Below the pieces are notes generated by a model. It was not told where the DNA came from and did not search any database. It was given only the letters and a program-made list of their open reading frames with translations. A stretch of DNA of 46,348 bases from a virus. The position numbers were made by a program, and so were the translations under genes. The DNA is taken from positions 1 to 46,348 of IMG/VR virus record IMGVR_UViG_3300023503_000002. The stretch is one strand, 5' to 3'. Each line of letters begins with the position of its first letter. Within the stretch, counting starts at the first letter, position 1. Below are positions 33,261-41,751 of the stretch, piece after piece.

Positions 33261-34355
33261 TTAATCTTGGAACCACTTCTTGGCCGCAATCACAAGCTTT
33301 GTAAGCCTGTTAACCAACTCAGTACGCCTGTCATTAGCCTCTTTCTGACTGGCTACTTCTTGAACTACTTCCGAGATTAAGCTTTTTGTATACAAACATT
33401 CTGAATCTGATGTATCCCTAGTACTAGAAGTACAATCTGTATCATACTTAGTACACCAATCAGTATGGATTACATTAGTATCCTGATTCTTATCTTGTGT
33501 GTCTATAACTTCTTTTTTATAACTCACACAAATACCTACAGTATCTTTATAATCTAAAGCAGCATCATCCTTACCTTCTACGTTTTTGTCAGAACTACCT
33601 TCAGATGAATCCGAAGCTACTTCAATAACCAGATTAGATTTATCATCATTAGATGAATTGTTGTCTAAACCTGACTGGTCAGATGCTGTAGAAAGAACAT
33701 ATGATATTAGGTTGGCTGGTCTTTTAACTATACCACACCCAGAAAATAAAATATCACGTAAAACTTTAGTAACTTTACCTTGAGCTATTACTACTCCATC
33801 TTTCATCACTTTAGCCATAGAACCTAATACTTTAGAAACATCTACACCAGCATCTTCAACCTCAGATGCAGTCAGCAAAACGTCACCTATCTGGACATCA
33901 AACCCAGAATAGTAACATTCCATACTAACTTTCCATTTACCTGAAGCCACTTCTTTAGCTACCTTTGGAAATCGGTCTTTATATATAACACCAGCTACAA
34001 CTACATGTAGATCCTGGTCTGCCACATCCTCAGGTTCAATATCATCTAGGTCTATCTTTTGTCCATCATCGTCTATAAAAGCGTAATCGTATAAATGCCC
34101 AATAATAATGTCCTCTTTGTGCTCTATATCTAAAGCTTTAGCAGCTATACTATCTTTTGCTTTAAGCAATTCCTCGGGGGTAAAAACAACATGATTTAAA
34201 TTTGCCCCAGTAGATACGTAAAGAGCTGTAAAATAAAGCAAATCAACACTATCGTTGTCAGGCAAATCAATAACAGAAGCTACAGCCTTTCTTAATGAAT
34301 CGGTCTCTTCTTCTATTTTTATATCAGCTAAAATCTCTAAAGGTGTGTTATCCAT
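33261..34355 (-). CDS. Prohead-type maturation protease
   Basis: 364 residues. The pattern FTPEELLKAKDSI, then KALDIEH (His79) with an IIGHLYD strand, then SGKWKVSMECYYSGF (Ser144) matches phage capsid-maturation serine proteases of the gp21/S78 herpesvirus-fold type: His and Ser as catalytic pair, strands on both sides. The middle ends in CGIVKRPAN. The C-terminal 140 residues are Asp/Ser-rich and disordered, then a short helix, possibly a scaffold-like or self-cleaved tail. It lies between portal and scaffold, the usual place. The third catalytic residue cannot be assigned by eye. AGGAG precedes ATG. Confidence 0.68.
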   Translation of the reverse strand: MDNTPLEILADIKIEEETDSLRKAVASVIDLPDNDSVDLLYFTALYVSTGANLNHVVFTPEELLKAKDSIAAKALDIEHKEDIIIGHLYDYAFIDDDGQKIDLDDIEPEDVADQDLHVVVAGVIYKDRFPKVAKEVASGKWKVSMECYYSGFDVQIGDVLLTASEVEDAGVDVSKVLGSMAKVMKDGVVIAQGKVTKVLRDILFSGCGIVKRPANLISYVLSTASDQSGLDNNSSNDDKSNLVIEVASDSSEGSSDKNVEGKDDAALDYKDTVGICVSYKKEVIDTQDKNQDTNVIHTDWCTKYDTDCTSSTRDTSDSECLYTKSLISEVVQEVASQKEANDRRTELVNRLTKLVIAAKKWFQD

Positions 34356-34396
34356 GATTTATTCTCCTGTAAATACGTCTATTTATTAATAGTTAG

Positions 34397-36145
34397 TTAA
34401 TTTTTGGTTTTTATATCAAAAACATAATTTATAAATTGCTTAAACTCATTATCACTCATACCTGCTATAATATCTTTTAAATCGTGAGAAGAGTTTACTT
34501 TATCGCTGGTAGGTTGTCCGGTCGGCCTGCCATTTGATGGGGTACCTGTCGGGGCCACTTGCGTAGGTTGTGTTGAAGTTTGCTGCCATGGAGATCCCAT
34601 GAGACCAAAAGTACCTTCTTGTACCAAAGGTACTTCTTTTTCAAGGTTATTCCTTTCATTATCAAAATCAAAACCAAGAGACTCAAGAGCAGTCCTATAA
34701 CTTAACATTCTACGATCTACTAATTGTGCGAGAGTACTCATATACATAATAGTATCTTTAAGAGTACCTTCATCCCACCGCACTTTTGGGAATTTATCAA
34801 ATCCCATAGCTTCAGCTATTTGTCTGTACTCATTGTGTATCCATCTCGATACTTGGCGGCGAGCGTAGTTTATTTCTTCTGTCACACCCTTTATAGCTAA
34901 GGCAACTTCAGAAGCGTTCATATCACCACTACCATCTAGTAGGGCTTTAGTGACAGCTAAACCAGCAGTTATATCATCATTAACTTGAGCATATTTTTCT
35001 TGACCAAGTATTGATTCTATTTCAGGACTAACTATCTTTTCTATTTTGAGAGTATGGTTCCACACAACATCGAAAGATTTGCTAGGTGTATCAAATAGTT
35101 TGGCTACAGCCATAAGCTCTTCTTGCGATGTTACTGGATACTCATCCGAACCTATAGTAATTTTAAGGATGTAATTTGAGATACCATCAAGAGTACTAAG
35201 GTCAGCCTCTCTCAGGGAGCGTTTGTATTCTAAAGAATCAAATATACGTGTTATACGTGGTTTAGCATAACGTTCATAAGGTTGTTTTCTATAAAATATA
35301 GTACCAATAACATCAGAATCTAATAATAAGTCTTCATCGTTTTGTACAGCCCTTTTTATTTTTGGGGGAAGACTCTTAATTAATTCTTTCTCCTCATCAG
35401 ATAATTCAATGGTAGGCTTATCAAGAACTTCCTTTAATGTTACTGGAAGCTTTATGTAAATACTGTACTTATCAAACAACAAGTTACCACGTATATCTAA
35501 TAATTCTGGATTAAGAATAGTGTATGATGTTGGTATATAACTTTTTGCCCATTTCTTTTTAGCTGCGGCATATTCTTTCGAAGCGTTAGCTGTTTTGCCT
35601 GGGGCCCCAGGCTCATTTTTGGTTTTTGGTTGATATTTACCAAGAACCTTATACGTTACAACATTACCAGTTTTAAAAAATTCTAAAAAAATCCATTCTA
35701 AAACTTCATAAAAATTAACATCATACGCCCATGCATCATAGAATGCTTTTATGTCATCATCATCTAAATCGTTTTCAAAACCTTTAGCAGCTAATGACGC
35801 CAATAAACAATTAGTACTACCTACCAGAGGCTCTGTGTAATGGTACTGGTTAGCCCTTTTAATGAGATCTATAGGTGTTTTTGTCATCACATCAGGTTGG
35901 CTTAATAAATCCAGACCAACACGTGTTACTGGAGACCGTGTTATGACGTCAGCAGTAGTCCTATTATATCTAGTTTTAATAGGGCTTACAGAAGAAGTAG
36001 TATCTAGAAAAGCTAATTGTTTTTTAGGACTTAAATAAAAACTAGCCTGACCAGTAGATTCTTCTACATCTATAGATTGTATACCCAATTCAGGATATCT
36101 CTCATTAAGTTCTGCCTGTATACTATCTAGTACTTTCCTATCCAT
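34397..36145 (-). CDS. Portal protein
   Basis: 582 residues, the usual size for a portal. It has a mixed N-terminal domain with KTRYNRTTADVITRSPVTRV, a middle with LEWIFLEFFKTGNVVTYKVLG followed by PTSYTILNPELLDIRGN, and a helical stem-like part (about 400-480) with VNDDITAGLAVTKALLDGSG and NYARRQVSRWIHNEYRQIAEAMG, as in other portals. The C-terminus is Gln/Thr/Pro-rich and then helical (DLKDIIAGMSDNEFKQFINY). It lies downstream of the terminase genes and upstream of the prohead protease, as expected. The ribosome site is weak, so translation may be coupled to the preceding gene. It forms the dodecameric DNA channel of the head. Confidence 0.88.
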   Translation of the reverse strand: MDRKVLDSIQAELNERYPELGIQSIDVEESTGQASFYLSPKKQLAFLDTTSSVSPIKTRYNRTTADVITRSPVTRVGLDLLSQPDVMTKTPIDLIKRANQYHYTEPLVGSTNCLLASLAAKGFENDLDDDDIKAFYDAWAYDVNFYEVLEWIFLEFFKTGNVVTYKVLGKYQPKTKNEPGAPGKTANASKEYAAAKKKWAKSYIPTSYTILNPELLDIRGNLLFDKYSIYIKLPVTLKEVLDKPTIELSDEEKELIKSLPPKIKRAVQNDEDLLLDSDVIGTIFYRKQPYERYAKPRITRIFDSLEYKRSLREADLSTLDGISNYILKITIGSDEYPVTSQEELMAVAKLFDTPSKSFDVVWNHTLKIEKIVSPEIESILGQEKYAQVNDDITAGLAVTKALLDGSGDMNASEVALAIKGVTEEINYARRQVSRWIHNEYRQIAEAMGFDKFPKVRWDEGTLKDTIMYMSTLAQLVDRRMLSYRTALESLGFDFDNERNNLEKEVPLVQEGTFGLMGSPWQQTSTQPTQVAPTGTPSNGRPTGQPTSDKVNSSHDLKDIIAGMSDNEFKQFINYVFDIKTKN

Positions 36146-36150
36146 AAATT

Positions 36151-36444
36151 TTAACCATTAACTATAATTCTTGTACCACGTTCATAAATACGTACTTCAG
36201 CACTTCCAGTACCCACAACTAAATATATTGGGGCACTGGTGTCATCAGCCCATGAAGTGCCTGGAGCTATAGGGTAACCACTAACAATAGATGCTGTAAC
36301 CGAATCAACGACATAAACATCTACTGATCCCATATTATAGATACGTATATGATTCCTGCGCCCTAAACTACCAACACGCTGAGGTGTAGTGCTTACTGTA
36401 ACAAATGTAGCCTTTACACTATCTATACTACGTCTTACTTCCAT
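36151..36444 (-). CDS. Small virion-type protein, unknown
   Basis: 97 residues from the ATG at 36444, preceded by GGGGGT at a 7-base spacing. An in-frame TTG at 36459 would place that site inside the gene. The sequence is a single beta-sandwich-like unit (FVTVSTTPQRV, NHIRIYNMGSVDVYVVDS, IYLVVGTGSAEVRIYERG). Domains of this type occur on phage virions as small decoration or fibre-base modules. It is placed immediately before the portal gene. It has no Cys and no transmembrane segment. The role is not established. Confidence 0.6.
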   Translation of the reverse strand: MEVRRSIDSVKATFVTVSTTPQRVGSLGRRNHIRIYNMGSVDVYVVDSVTASIVSGYPIAPGTSWADDTSAPIYLVVGTGSAEVRIYERGTRIIVNG

Positions 36445-36464
36445 AATAGTTACCCCCAAAATAA

Positions 36465-37424
36465 TTAAAACGGTATTTTTAAACCAAAATAGTAAGTGTA
36501 ATCATATTCATCAAAACTGTACCTAACACCTGGGCCAGCAAAAATATTTTCAACTAAAGGAATAAAATTACCTATATTATAGTTTACTGGTGTTACCCCA
36601 ACACCTACATCTGATTTGTCTAAATCTAAACTTATTTCTAAAAAGGTCCAATCCATATCTCTTCTCGTCTTACCGTACGAGAAAAAGCTCATACCTATAG
36701 ACGAGGTTATATAATCAGTACTAAAACTACCACCAAAAGACAATCTAGGGTTAAACATAAATTCTTTAGTATTAGGTTCTTTAGAAACCCATTCAATATC
36801 TTTGAGTTTCAGTTTGAACTTCTTACCTTTGGTAGTAGAGACAAAATTATTTTCAGCCCAAACTTCTACAGTTTTATTTGTAACACCTTCTTTATCTTTA
36901 GATGTTACAATAAGTGTATGATAATCTATAGGAAAACTCTGATATGCCCATTTATCGTCTTTACTGTTAGGACTAAAAAATACCCTAGCAATAGGCAATT
37001 CATCATTGTCGCTAGTTTTAGCGTAAACTATAGTGTCATAAAATTCCTTCTCTGTATCTGCGTCTGTATAGTGATCACCAGAAACTGAAGCAGAGTTGCC
37101 CCCAACAGAAGCGCTTACTTTACCTATCTCTGATAATTTTTTTCCATTAGCTTCCGCTATCTTTAGAGCGTATTCGTTGGATTTCTTTAACTCTTTTAGT
37201 AAATCCTCGAACTTCTTATTATTTTCTGCTATTCTAGCATTTATAATATTACTAGTCACACGTTCTATTTCGGTAGAACTGAGACTAGTATGTCTGTTAT
37301 CAAGATAATTAGTTAATGTATTTAGATTACTATATACATACAGAACCAGTAACACTACTATAATACTTTTAGTTATATCAAATATATTTACTACTATTTC
37401 TTGACCAAAAACTTTAAACTTCAT
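36465..37424 (-). CDS. Membrane-anchored protein with coiled coil and beta-barrel-like C-terminus
   Basis: 319 residues. A single membrane helix lies near 16-36 (ITKSIIVVLLVLYVY), followed by a coiled-coil-like stretch (about 50-100). After that come a Ser/Gly linker and a strand-rich domain ending in a run of alternating aromatic strands and a final Phe (YTYYFGLKIPF), like the closing strand of outer-membrane barrels. It begins 4 bases inside the previous gene (ATGA), so the two are coupled. A protein joining inner membrane to an outer-membrane-like strand set could act as a spanin-type lysis factor if the host is didermic. The spanin idea is inference. Confidence 0.5.
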   Translation of the reverse strand: MKFKVFGQEIVVNIFDITKSIIVVLLVLYVYSNLNTLTNYLDNRHTSLSSTEIERVTSNIINARIAENNKKFEDLLKELKKSNEYALKIAEANGKKLSEIGKVSASVGGNSASVSGDHYTDADTEKEFYDTIVYAKTSDNDELPIARVFFSPNSKDDKWAYQSFPIDYHTLIVTSKDKEGVTNKTVEVWAENNFVSTTKGKKFKLKLKDIEWVSKEPNTKEFMFNPRLSFGGSFSTDYITSSIGMSFFSYGKTRRDMDWTFLEISLDLDKSDVGVGVTPVNYNIGNFIPLVENIFAGPGVRYSFDEYDYTYYFGLKIPF

Positions 37425-37702
37425 CTATCAGTATCTAACTCACTATGGGTATCATCACGTAATTTTGTGCGTGCCACAACACGGGCTGTGGCCAAAGATA
37501 TAAAACCCCCACCTAACAAAGGCAGCCCAACAGTGTCACTTATATATGTAGTAGTGGTTCCTGGGATAGTATTAAACATTCCATAAACAACTACAGCCAC
37601 CATTATAAGTAACAACTGATATTTCATTGAAGAAAAATTACGAATGTTTTTCATTATAACTAAATCCCAAAATTTGAATTTCAAAACGCTTAATTCATCC
37701 AT
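37421..37702 (-). CDS. Small two-helix membrane protein, holin-like
   Basis: 93 residues. The N-terminal part is basic and amphipathic. Two membrane segments follow (about 28-47, YQLLLIMVAVVVYGMF, and about 57-76, VGLPLLGGGFISLATARVVA), and a charged C-terminal tail (RTKLRDDTHSELDTDR) ends it. Size, two helices and a charged tail fit class II holins. A strong GGTGGAGG ribosome site precedes ATG, and the gene is coupled to the coiled-coil/barrel protein. The M15-type peptidase gene is some 6 kb away, so a lysis cassette is scattered if this is a holin. Other small membrane proteins look alike, hence moderate confidence. Confidence 0.55.
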   Translation of the reverse strand: MDELSVLKFKFWDLVIMKNIRNFSSMKYQLLLIMVAVVVYGMFNTIPGTTTTYISDTVGLPLLGGGFISLATARVVARTKLRDDTHSELDTDR

Positions 37703-37749
37703 GATAATCCTCCACCAATATTACGCTTATTTATTAATAGGTTAATTTA

Positions 37750-40470
37750 TTATTTATTTCTAGGTGTAAGGATTGCACTAGATGGGAGGATAATACCATT
37801 ACTCTTATTAGAAAAACCATCTACAGGATCCCATTGTGATGAATTATGGGCCCTTACTAAACCACCAAAATCAAACGTTACATTGGTATCTACTATCTCA
37901 GACTCTTTTTCCATAATCTTTGCGCCATAAACAGCCATTATAAGCGCTGAGTATAAGTCTTTATTTTGGCCTTTTTTAGGTGTATCAAAGTGTAAAGAAC
38001 CATTAGCATTTTGTGTAACAACAATATTAAACATTTGACGTTTAAGGACGTCTATAGTTTCAAAAACTTTATCGTCAGCTTCTGACGTAGAATAACTTAT
38101 TTCTGGGAAAAGCAATTTAGTGTCTTCCAGATAAGCTAATGTAGTAAAGTTGGCATTAGATATCCAAGCCGGATTAAAATGCACCATCTCTAAAATATGT
38201 AAACCTTCTTTGGTTAGATTGTGGTTATCGTTTCTATCAAGAATAGGAGTGTACCCATTATACCCCTCTTCTAATAAATTCTTAAGAGCGTTACCACCAC
38301 CCATCTGGTCCATGAATATTCTAGCTACATTATAGCTATCACAAAGCGATTGTATGTAAGTAACCATATCTTGTGTGGTCTTACCTTTAAGTTCTTTAGC
38401 AAAAACCACTTTTATCTTATTGTCCTCTAACTTACATACTATAATACCACAACTGGCCGAACCACCTTGGTTTGGGTCTATACCAATAATGTAGGAAGCT
38501 TCAGAAGACCCAGTAATCTCAATATTAAAACCACTATTTATAGTACATAACTCTACAACCGAGGCTTTAAAAAAGCCTTCAGAGTCTGAGACCATATCCG
38601 CCTCATACTCCATTCTGAATTCATGATCTGGCATAGTACGTCTAGCTTCTTCGATATTATCCATATCAAGGAAGCCTTCAGGTAGCATAGTGTACGGAAC
38701 CTGGTGTACAGCGTATTTTTTACTGTCATCATCACCTATAGCTATTTTATTCCAGTAACTACGCATACGTGCGTACATATGATTAAATTTGTAATAACCT
38801 GAAGAGGTCATTACCATTTTATTAACTGTATCTTCTTCGAAGTCTTCTTCTGTAGCAAGTCCTGCTTCTATAAGTTTCTTTTTCCTTGCTAAATATTTGA
38901 CATGCTCCATTGGGTCCTGTTTTGTGGCACCCATAGGACGTAAAACAAGATCCAATATTTTTGGTGGTACTTGTACAAGCTCATCTACACATACTAAATA
39001 AAAACGTGAACCACGAATTTTGGCACCATCATTACCTATAGGTATAGCTTCAATAAAAGAACCAGGCTGTCCCCCAACAGATTTAAATTTTAAATAACAG
39101 GTATCTGAACCTCTAATAGGTCTCTTCTCAGCAGCCTGCCTTAATATTGGTGATTTTGCGTATAGTTTTTCTACCTCGGCAAAAATAAACTTGGCCTGGC
39201 GAAAAGAGCTCGATACTAAACCAACTCTATATCCAGGATATAATAAAGCACTTAAAGTAGAAAGTACGCCTAAAATAAAAGTATTGTGGTTTATAAAACC
39301 ATTAGAGAAATAGTTAGGTTCTAAGTCTGTAGACTCCATCATAAAGTCGTAACAGTCACCTGACCACTCCTCGTTTTTATGAACGGTGTCTATAAAAAAG
39401 TCAGCAACCTGTGGACACTTTAAATCTAATAACTTTAATTTGCACTGTTTAGACTTGTCATTACAACCAATTAAATCCACAAACAACTTTGTGTAGTCTT
39501 CATGTACTACGATTACATATTTACCATATATGTTTAACACATTAGCAACTATACCAAAGTTGGCTAGAAGTAATTGAATCTCAGACGCCAGTCTTCTTTC
39601 CAAACCGTAACAATATATGGCCCCATTAATCTCACATTTGGTATCAAAGAACCCACGCAAAAATTCCTGTACTACATCCTTGCTAGCAGTCCTAACTATA
39701 TAAGGCACACAGTCTAACTGGTTACCCAAACCATATTTATCAAATAGATATGTAAAGTCATATAAAGTTACACTATCGCCGAAAACATTATAGTTTAAAT
39801 TATTTTTATTACAGAATTCTACAAAGAAAGATGTAGTGTCATCGTTGTTAAAATAAAATAACACACACCCATTAACATGTTTGGATTTTGTTGCTGTAAG
39901 AACACCTATTAAATACGCATCACTCTTTGTTAAGTGGTTGCTACCAAAAACTTGTTGGTTTATTTGTATGTATACTTTATCACCATACTGTACATCTTCC
40001 AAAGACTTGTACTGTAAAATACCTTGGTTAGAAACCAGTATCGGGTGATGGTTGCTGCCCTCATTAATAAATCCTGCTGATGTAGTTATCCTACGACCAT
40101 GTATATTGTGTTCTAGGGAGACTTTTCTAGTACTGTTAAACCCATCAAAAGTATAAACATCTAAATCATAATCGATTACTTCATCTTCCCCAGACTGCAA
40201 ATAAGAAGGCACTGGAGGTAATACTTCCCACATATGTACCATACCAGTGCCGCTAACTAATATAACACTGTCTATACTCTGGCTTTTACCAAAACCACGA
40301 GTACACACACTTATAACATAATTTTTGAACCACATATCCTCCAGTACCACACGTTGTACTGAAGTTAATTCTACCCCTAATAAATCATAAGCGGCTATAA
40401 CTGGTTGCTCTCTATAGAAAGCAACCATATCGCCGCCATTATCGAAAACATCTTTAACCTTTATGGACAT
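37750..40470 (-). CDS. terL: Large terminase subunit, interrupted by an intein
   Basis: 906 residues including a 334-residue intein (63-396); the spliced protein is 572 residues, normal for TerL. The Walker A loop is split: CTRGFGK before the intein and TFILGV after it rejoin as RGFGKT. Walker B is YLVCVDE (D496, E497). The RNase H-like nuclease has D665 (IIGIDP), D721 (IFMDQ) and D838 (KDLYSA). A coupling segment with TSSGYYKFNHMY lies near 555-566. TerL packages DNA into the head through the portal, using ATP, and cuts the concatemer. It begins in a TAATG overlap with the presumed small terminase. Confidence 0.93.
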   Translation of the reverse strand: MSIKVKDVFDNGGDMVAFYREQPVIAAYDLLGVELTSVQRVVLEDMWFKNYVISVCTRGFGKSQSIDSVILVSGTGMVHMWEVLPPVPSYLQSGEDEVIDYDLDVYTFDGFNSTRKVSLEHNIHGRRITTSAGFINEGSNHHPILVSNQGILQYKSLEDVQYGDKVYIQINQQVFGSNHLTKSDAYLIGVLTATKSKHVNGCVLFYFNNDDTTSFFVEFCNKNNLNYNVFGDSVTLYDFTYLFDKYGLGNQLDCVPYIVRTASKDVVQEFLRGFFDTKCEINGAIYCYGLERRLASEIQLLLANFGIVANVLNIYGKYVIVVHEDYTKLFVDLIGCNDKSKQCKLKLLDLKCPQVADFFIDTVHKNEEWSGDCYDFMMESTDLEPNYFSNGFINHNTFILGVLSTLSALLYPGYRVGLVSSSFRQAKFIFAEVEKLYAKSPILRQAAEKRPIRGSDTCYLKFKSVGGQPGSFIEAIPIGNDGAKIRGSRFYLVCVDELVQVPPKILDLVLRPMGATKQDPMEHVKYLARKKKLIEAGLATEEDFEEDTVNKMVMTSSGYYKFNHMYARMRSYWNKIAIGDDDSKKYAVHQVPYTMLPEGFLDMDNIEEARRTMPDHEFRMEYEADMVSDSEGFFKASVVELCTINSGFNIEITGSSEASYIIGIDPNQGGSASCGIIVCKLEDNKIKVVFAKELKGKTTQDMVTYIQSLCDSYNVARIFMDQMGGGNALKNLLEEGYNGYTPILDRNDNHNLTKEGLHILEMVHFNPAWISNANFTTLAYLEDTKLLFPEISYSTSEADDKVFETIDVLKRQMFNIVVTQNANGSLHFDTPKKGQNKDLYSALIMAVYGAKIMEKESEIVDTNVTFDFGGLVRAHNSSQWDPVDGFSNKSNGIILPSSAILTPRNK
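39283..40284 (-). mobile_element. Intein in the TerL Walker A loop with decayed LAGLIDADG endonuclease
   Basis: Residues 63-396 of the TerL ORF. It begins with Ser63 and an SxxxDS block A (SQSIDSVILVSGTG), has the block B NHHPILV (H141-H142-P143) and ends with block F/G NGFINHN followed by Thr397, the splice nucleophile. Splicing restores RGFGK-T. The middle has two LAGLIDADG-like helices, LIGVLTATK (187-195) and LRGFFDTKC (271-279), in which the metal-binding Asp residues are Thr194 and Lys278. Splicing should work; homing cleavage should not. Confidence 0.9.
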
Positions 40471-40982
40471 TATATTTTATCGTCTCTATTACCATAGTCC
40501 TCTAACTTTTTGCGTATTTCTTTTTCTTCTTGTTTAAGTTTCCTAGCTTTCTTTTCTAGCGCCTCTTTACGCTTCTGATCAAAAGCCACAGCCAAGTCTA
40601 CTATGGTAATCCCTTTAATATCATTAGAACTTACCCTGTCTTTACGACGTACTAATAAATTTTCTTTTATTTTTTCATTTTGCTTCTTCATACGTTCTAT
40701 ACTAGTAGTTATATCCATCTGTTGTTCTGGGTTATCTTTACTAGTACGAAGCAATCTTACCTCAAAAACCTTATTCATAGCCAAAGACATAATATCGTCT
40801 ATGTCCATGGAGGTAAGTTCAGTACCTTCAAAATCTTGCATATAAATGTCAACAAGAGAATTATATAGTTTAAGTTCTTCGTCATTAAATAAATCGGCAA
40901 CAGGGACTATGTCTTTCAATATACCAGTAGCTGTTGGTGGTTTCGGACGTCTGCCAACCTTATTGCTTTTTTTGATAGCCAT
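40470..40982 (-). CDS. Probable small terminase subunit (TerS)
   Basis: 170 residues. The N-terminus is basic (KKSNKVGRRPKPP), with a possible DNA-contact segment. The middle (30-80; LFNDEELKLYNSLVDIYMQDF, then LTSMDIDDIMSLAMNKV) resembles helical TerS-like proteins encoded before large terminases, and the C-terminal 60 residues are a Lys/Glu coiled coil for oligomerisation (RKEALEKKARKLKQEEKEIR). It overlaps terL as TAATG, so the two are translated together. No helix-turn-helix is obvious by eye. The call is based mainly on neighbourhood and overall design; recognition of pac or cos DNA is the expected job. Confidence 0.6.
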   Translation of the reverse strand: MAIKKSNKVGRRPKPPTATGILKDIVPVADLFNDEELKLYNSLVDIYMQDFEGTELTSMDIDDIMSLAMNKVFEVRLLRTSKDNPEQQMDITTSIERMKKQNEKIKENLLVRRKDRVSSNDIKGITIVDLAVAFDQKRKEALEKKARKLKQEEKEIRKKLEDYGNRDDKI

Positions 40983-40985
40983 GAC

Positions 40986-41417
40986 TTACAACAAATCCTC
41001 TATATTAATATCATCTATATTGTTTTCTTTTATCTCTTCTTTCAAGATAAGAACCCTTTCTGGGGTCAATTTATGACTACATGAATCAATATCTATATTT
41101 GACTGGGTCTCTGTCCTAGTGCTATTATACAAAGCCCTAGTAGTCATTATGTCTGAACTCTCGTCAAGTTCATCTGAGGCCTTATTAGCCCACTCACACA
41201 ACTCATCATCGTCTGCTCGACAATATGTGTTTATTATTTCCTTAGATAATGGGTTTATCTTCCTAAAATAGGCTAACAAAGACTTGGATATTTTGTCTTT
41301 GGTTTCTTGTGAATGTCTCTGTCCGGTCTTAGCTCGACTTATAGCGCGCTTACTTTCTTCACTTAATTTAAAACCCAAAGGCCGGCCGCACTTTTTACGT
41401 TGTTTATTCTCTCCCAA
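40986..41417 (-). CDS. NUMOD3-like DNA-binding protein
   Basis: 143 residues. The N-terminal 50 residues contain paired NUMOD3-type motifs, GRPLGFKLSEESKRAISRAK and RHSQETKDKISKSLLAYFRK, of the kind found in DNA-binding regions of homing endonucleases. There is no GIY-YIG or HNH catalytic domain, and the rest is acidic and helical. TTG (41417) is the start, with GAGGAGG 6 bases upstream. It is the last gene before the terminase pair. It could be a DNA-binding packaging helper, the real pac-recognition subunit, or a regulator. It may also be the remnant of a homing endonuclease. The motif is seen; the role is inferred. Confidence 0.6.
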   Translation of the reverse strand: MGENKQRKKCGRPLGFKLSEESKRAISRAKTGQRHSQETKDKISKSLLAYFRKINPLSKEIINTYCRADDDELCEWANKASDELDESSDIMTTRALYNSTRTETQSNIDIDSCSHKLTPERVLILKEEIKENNIDDINIEDLL

Positions 41418-41428
41418 CTATTGCCTCC

Positions 41429-41749
41429 TCACTCATCAACTGGAGTAACCTTTTCAAAAGAATTACATACTTTACAAATAATACCTATAGTGTGCACACC
41501 GGCAATATAAACTGTACCACATTTAACACATTGAACCGGTTTACACTTCTTATCTTTCCTAGGCTTGGAAAATTTAAACGGTAAATCTCCTGCAGCTGCG
41601 AGATCCCTACTGATTCTTGCTTTATGCCTATTTAGCCCACCTACCGGTTCATACCGTCTACCCATTTCCCCTGGGTTTAATTCACGTGAACCGCCTAAGT
41701 CAGACTGCATAACAGACTTATGTAAATCTTTAAAAAATCGGTTATTCAA
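41429..41749 (-). CDS. Zinc-ribbon protein, unknown
   Basis: 106 residues. CVKC (74-77) and CKVC (92-95) form a four-Cys zinc ribbon with a 14-residue spacer, preceded by a basic segment (KFSKPRKDKKCKPVQ). The N-terminus is basic and polar. The start is TTG with AGGAGGT five bases upstream; that ribosome site is formed by the last two Arg codons of the HD gene, whose TAA is just two bases before the new start. Zinc ribbons of this type often bind nucleic acid or make protein contacts in transcription or packaging. Function unknown. Confidence 0.6.
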   Translation of the reverse strand: MNNRFFKDLHKSVMQSDLGGSRELNPGEMGRRYEPVGGLNRHKARISRDLAAAGDLPFKFSKPRKDKKCKPVQCVKCGTVYIAGVHTIGIICKVCNSFEKVTPVDE

Positions 41750-41751
41750 AG

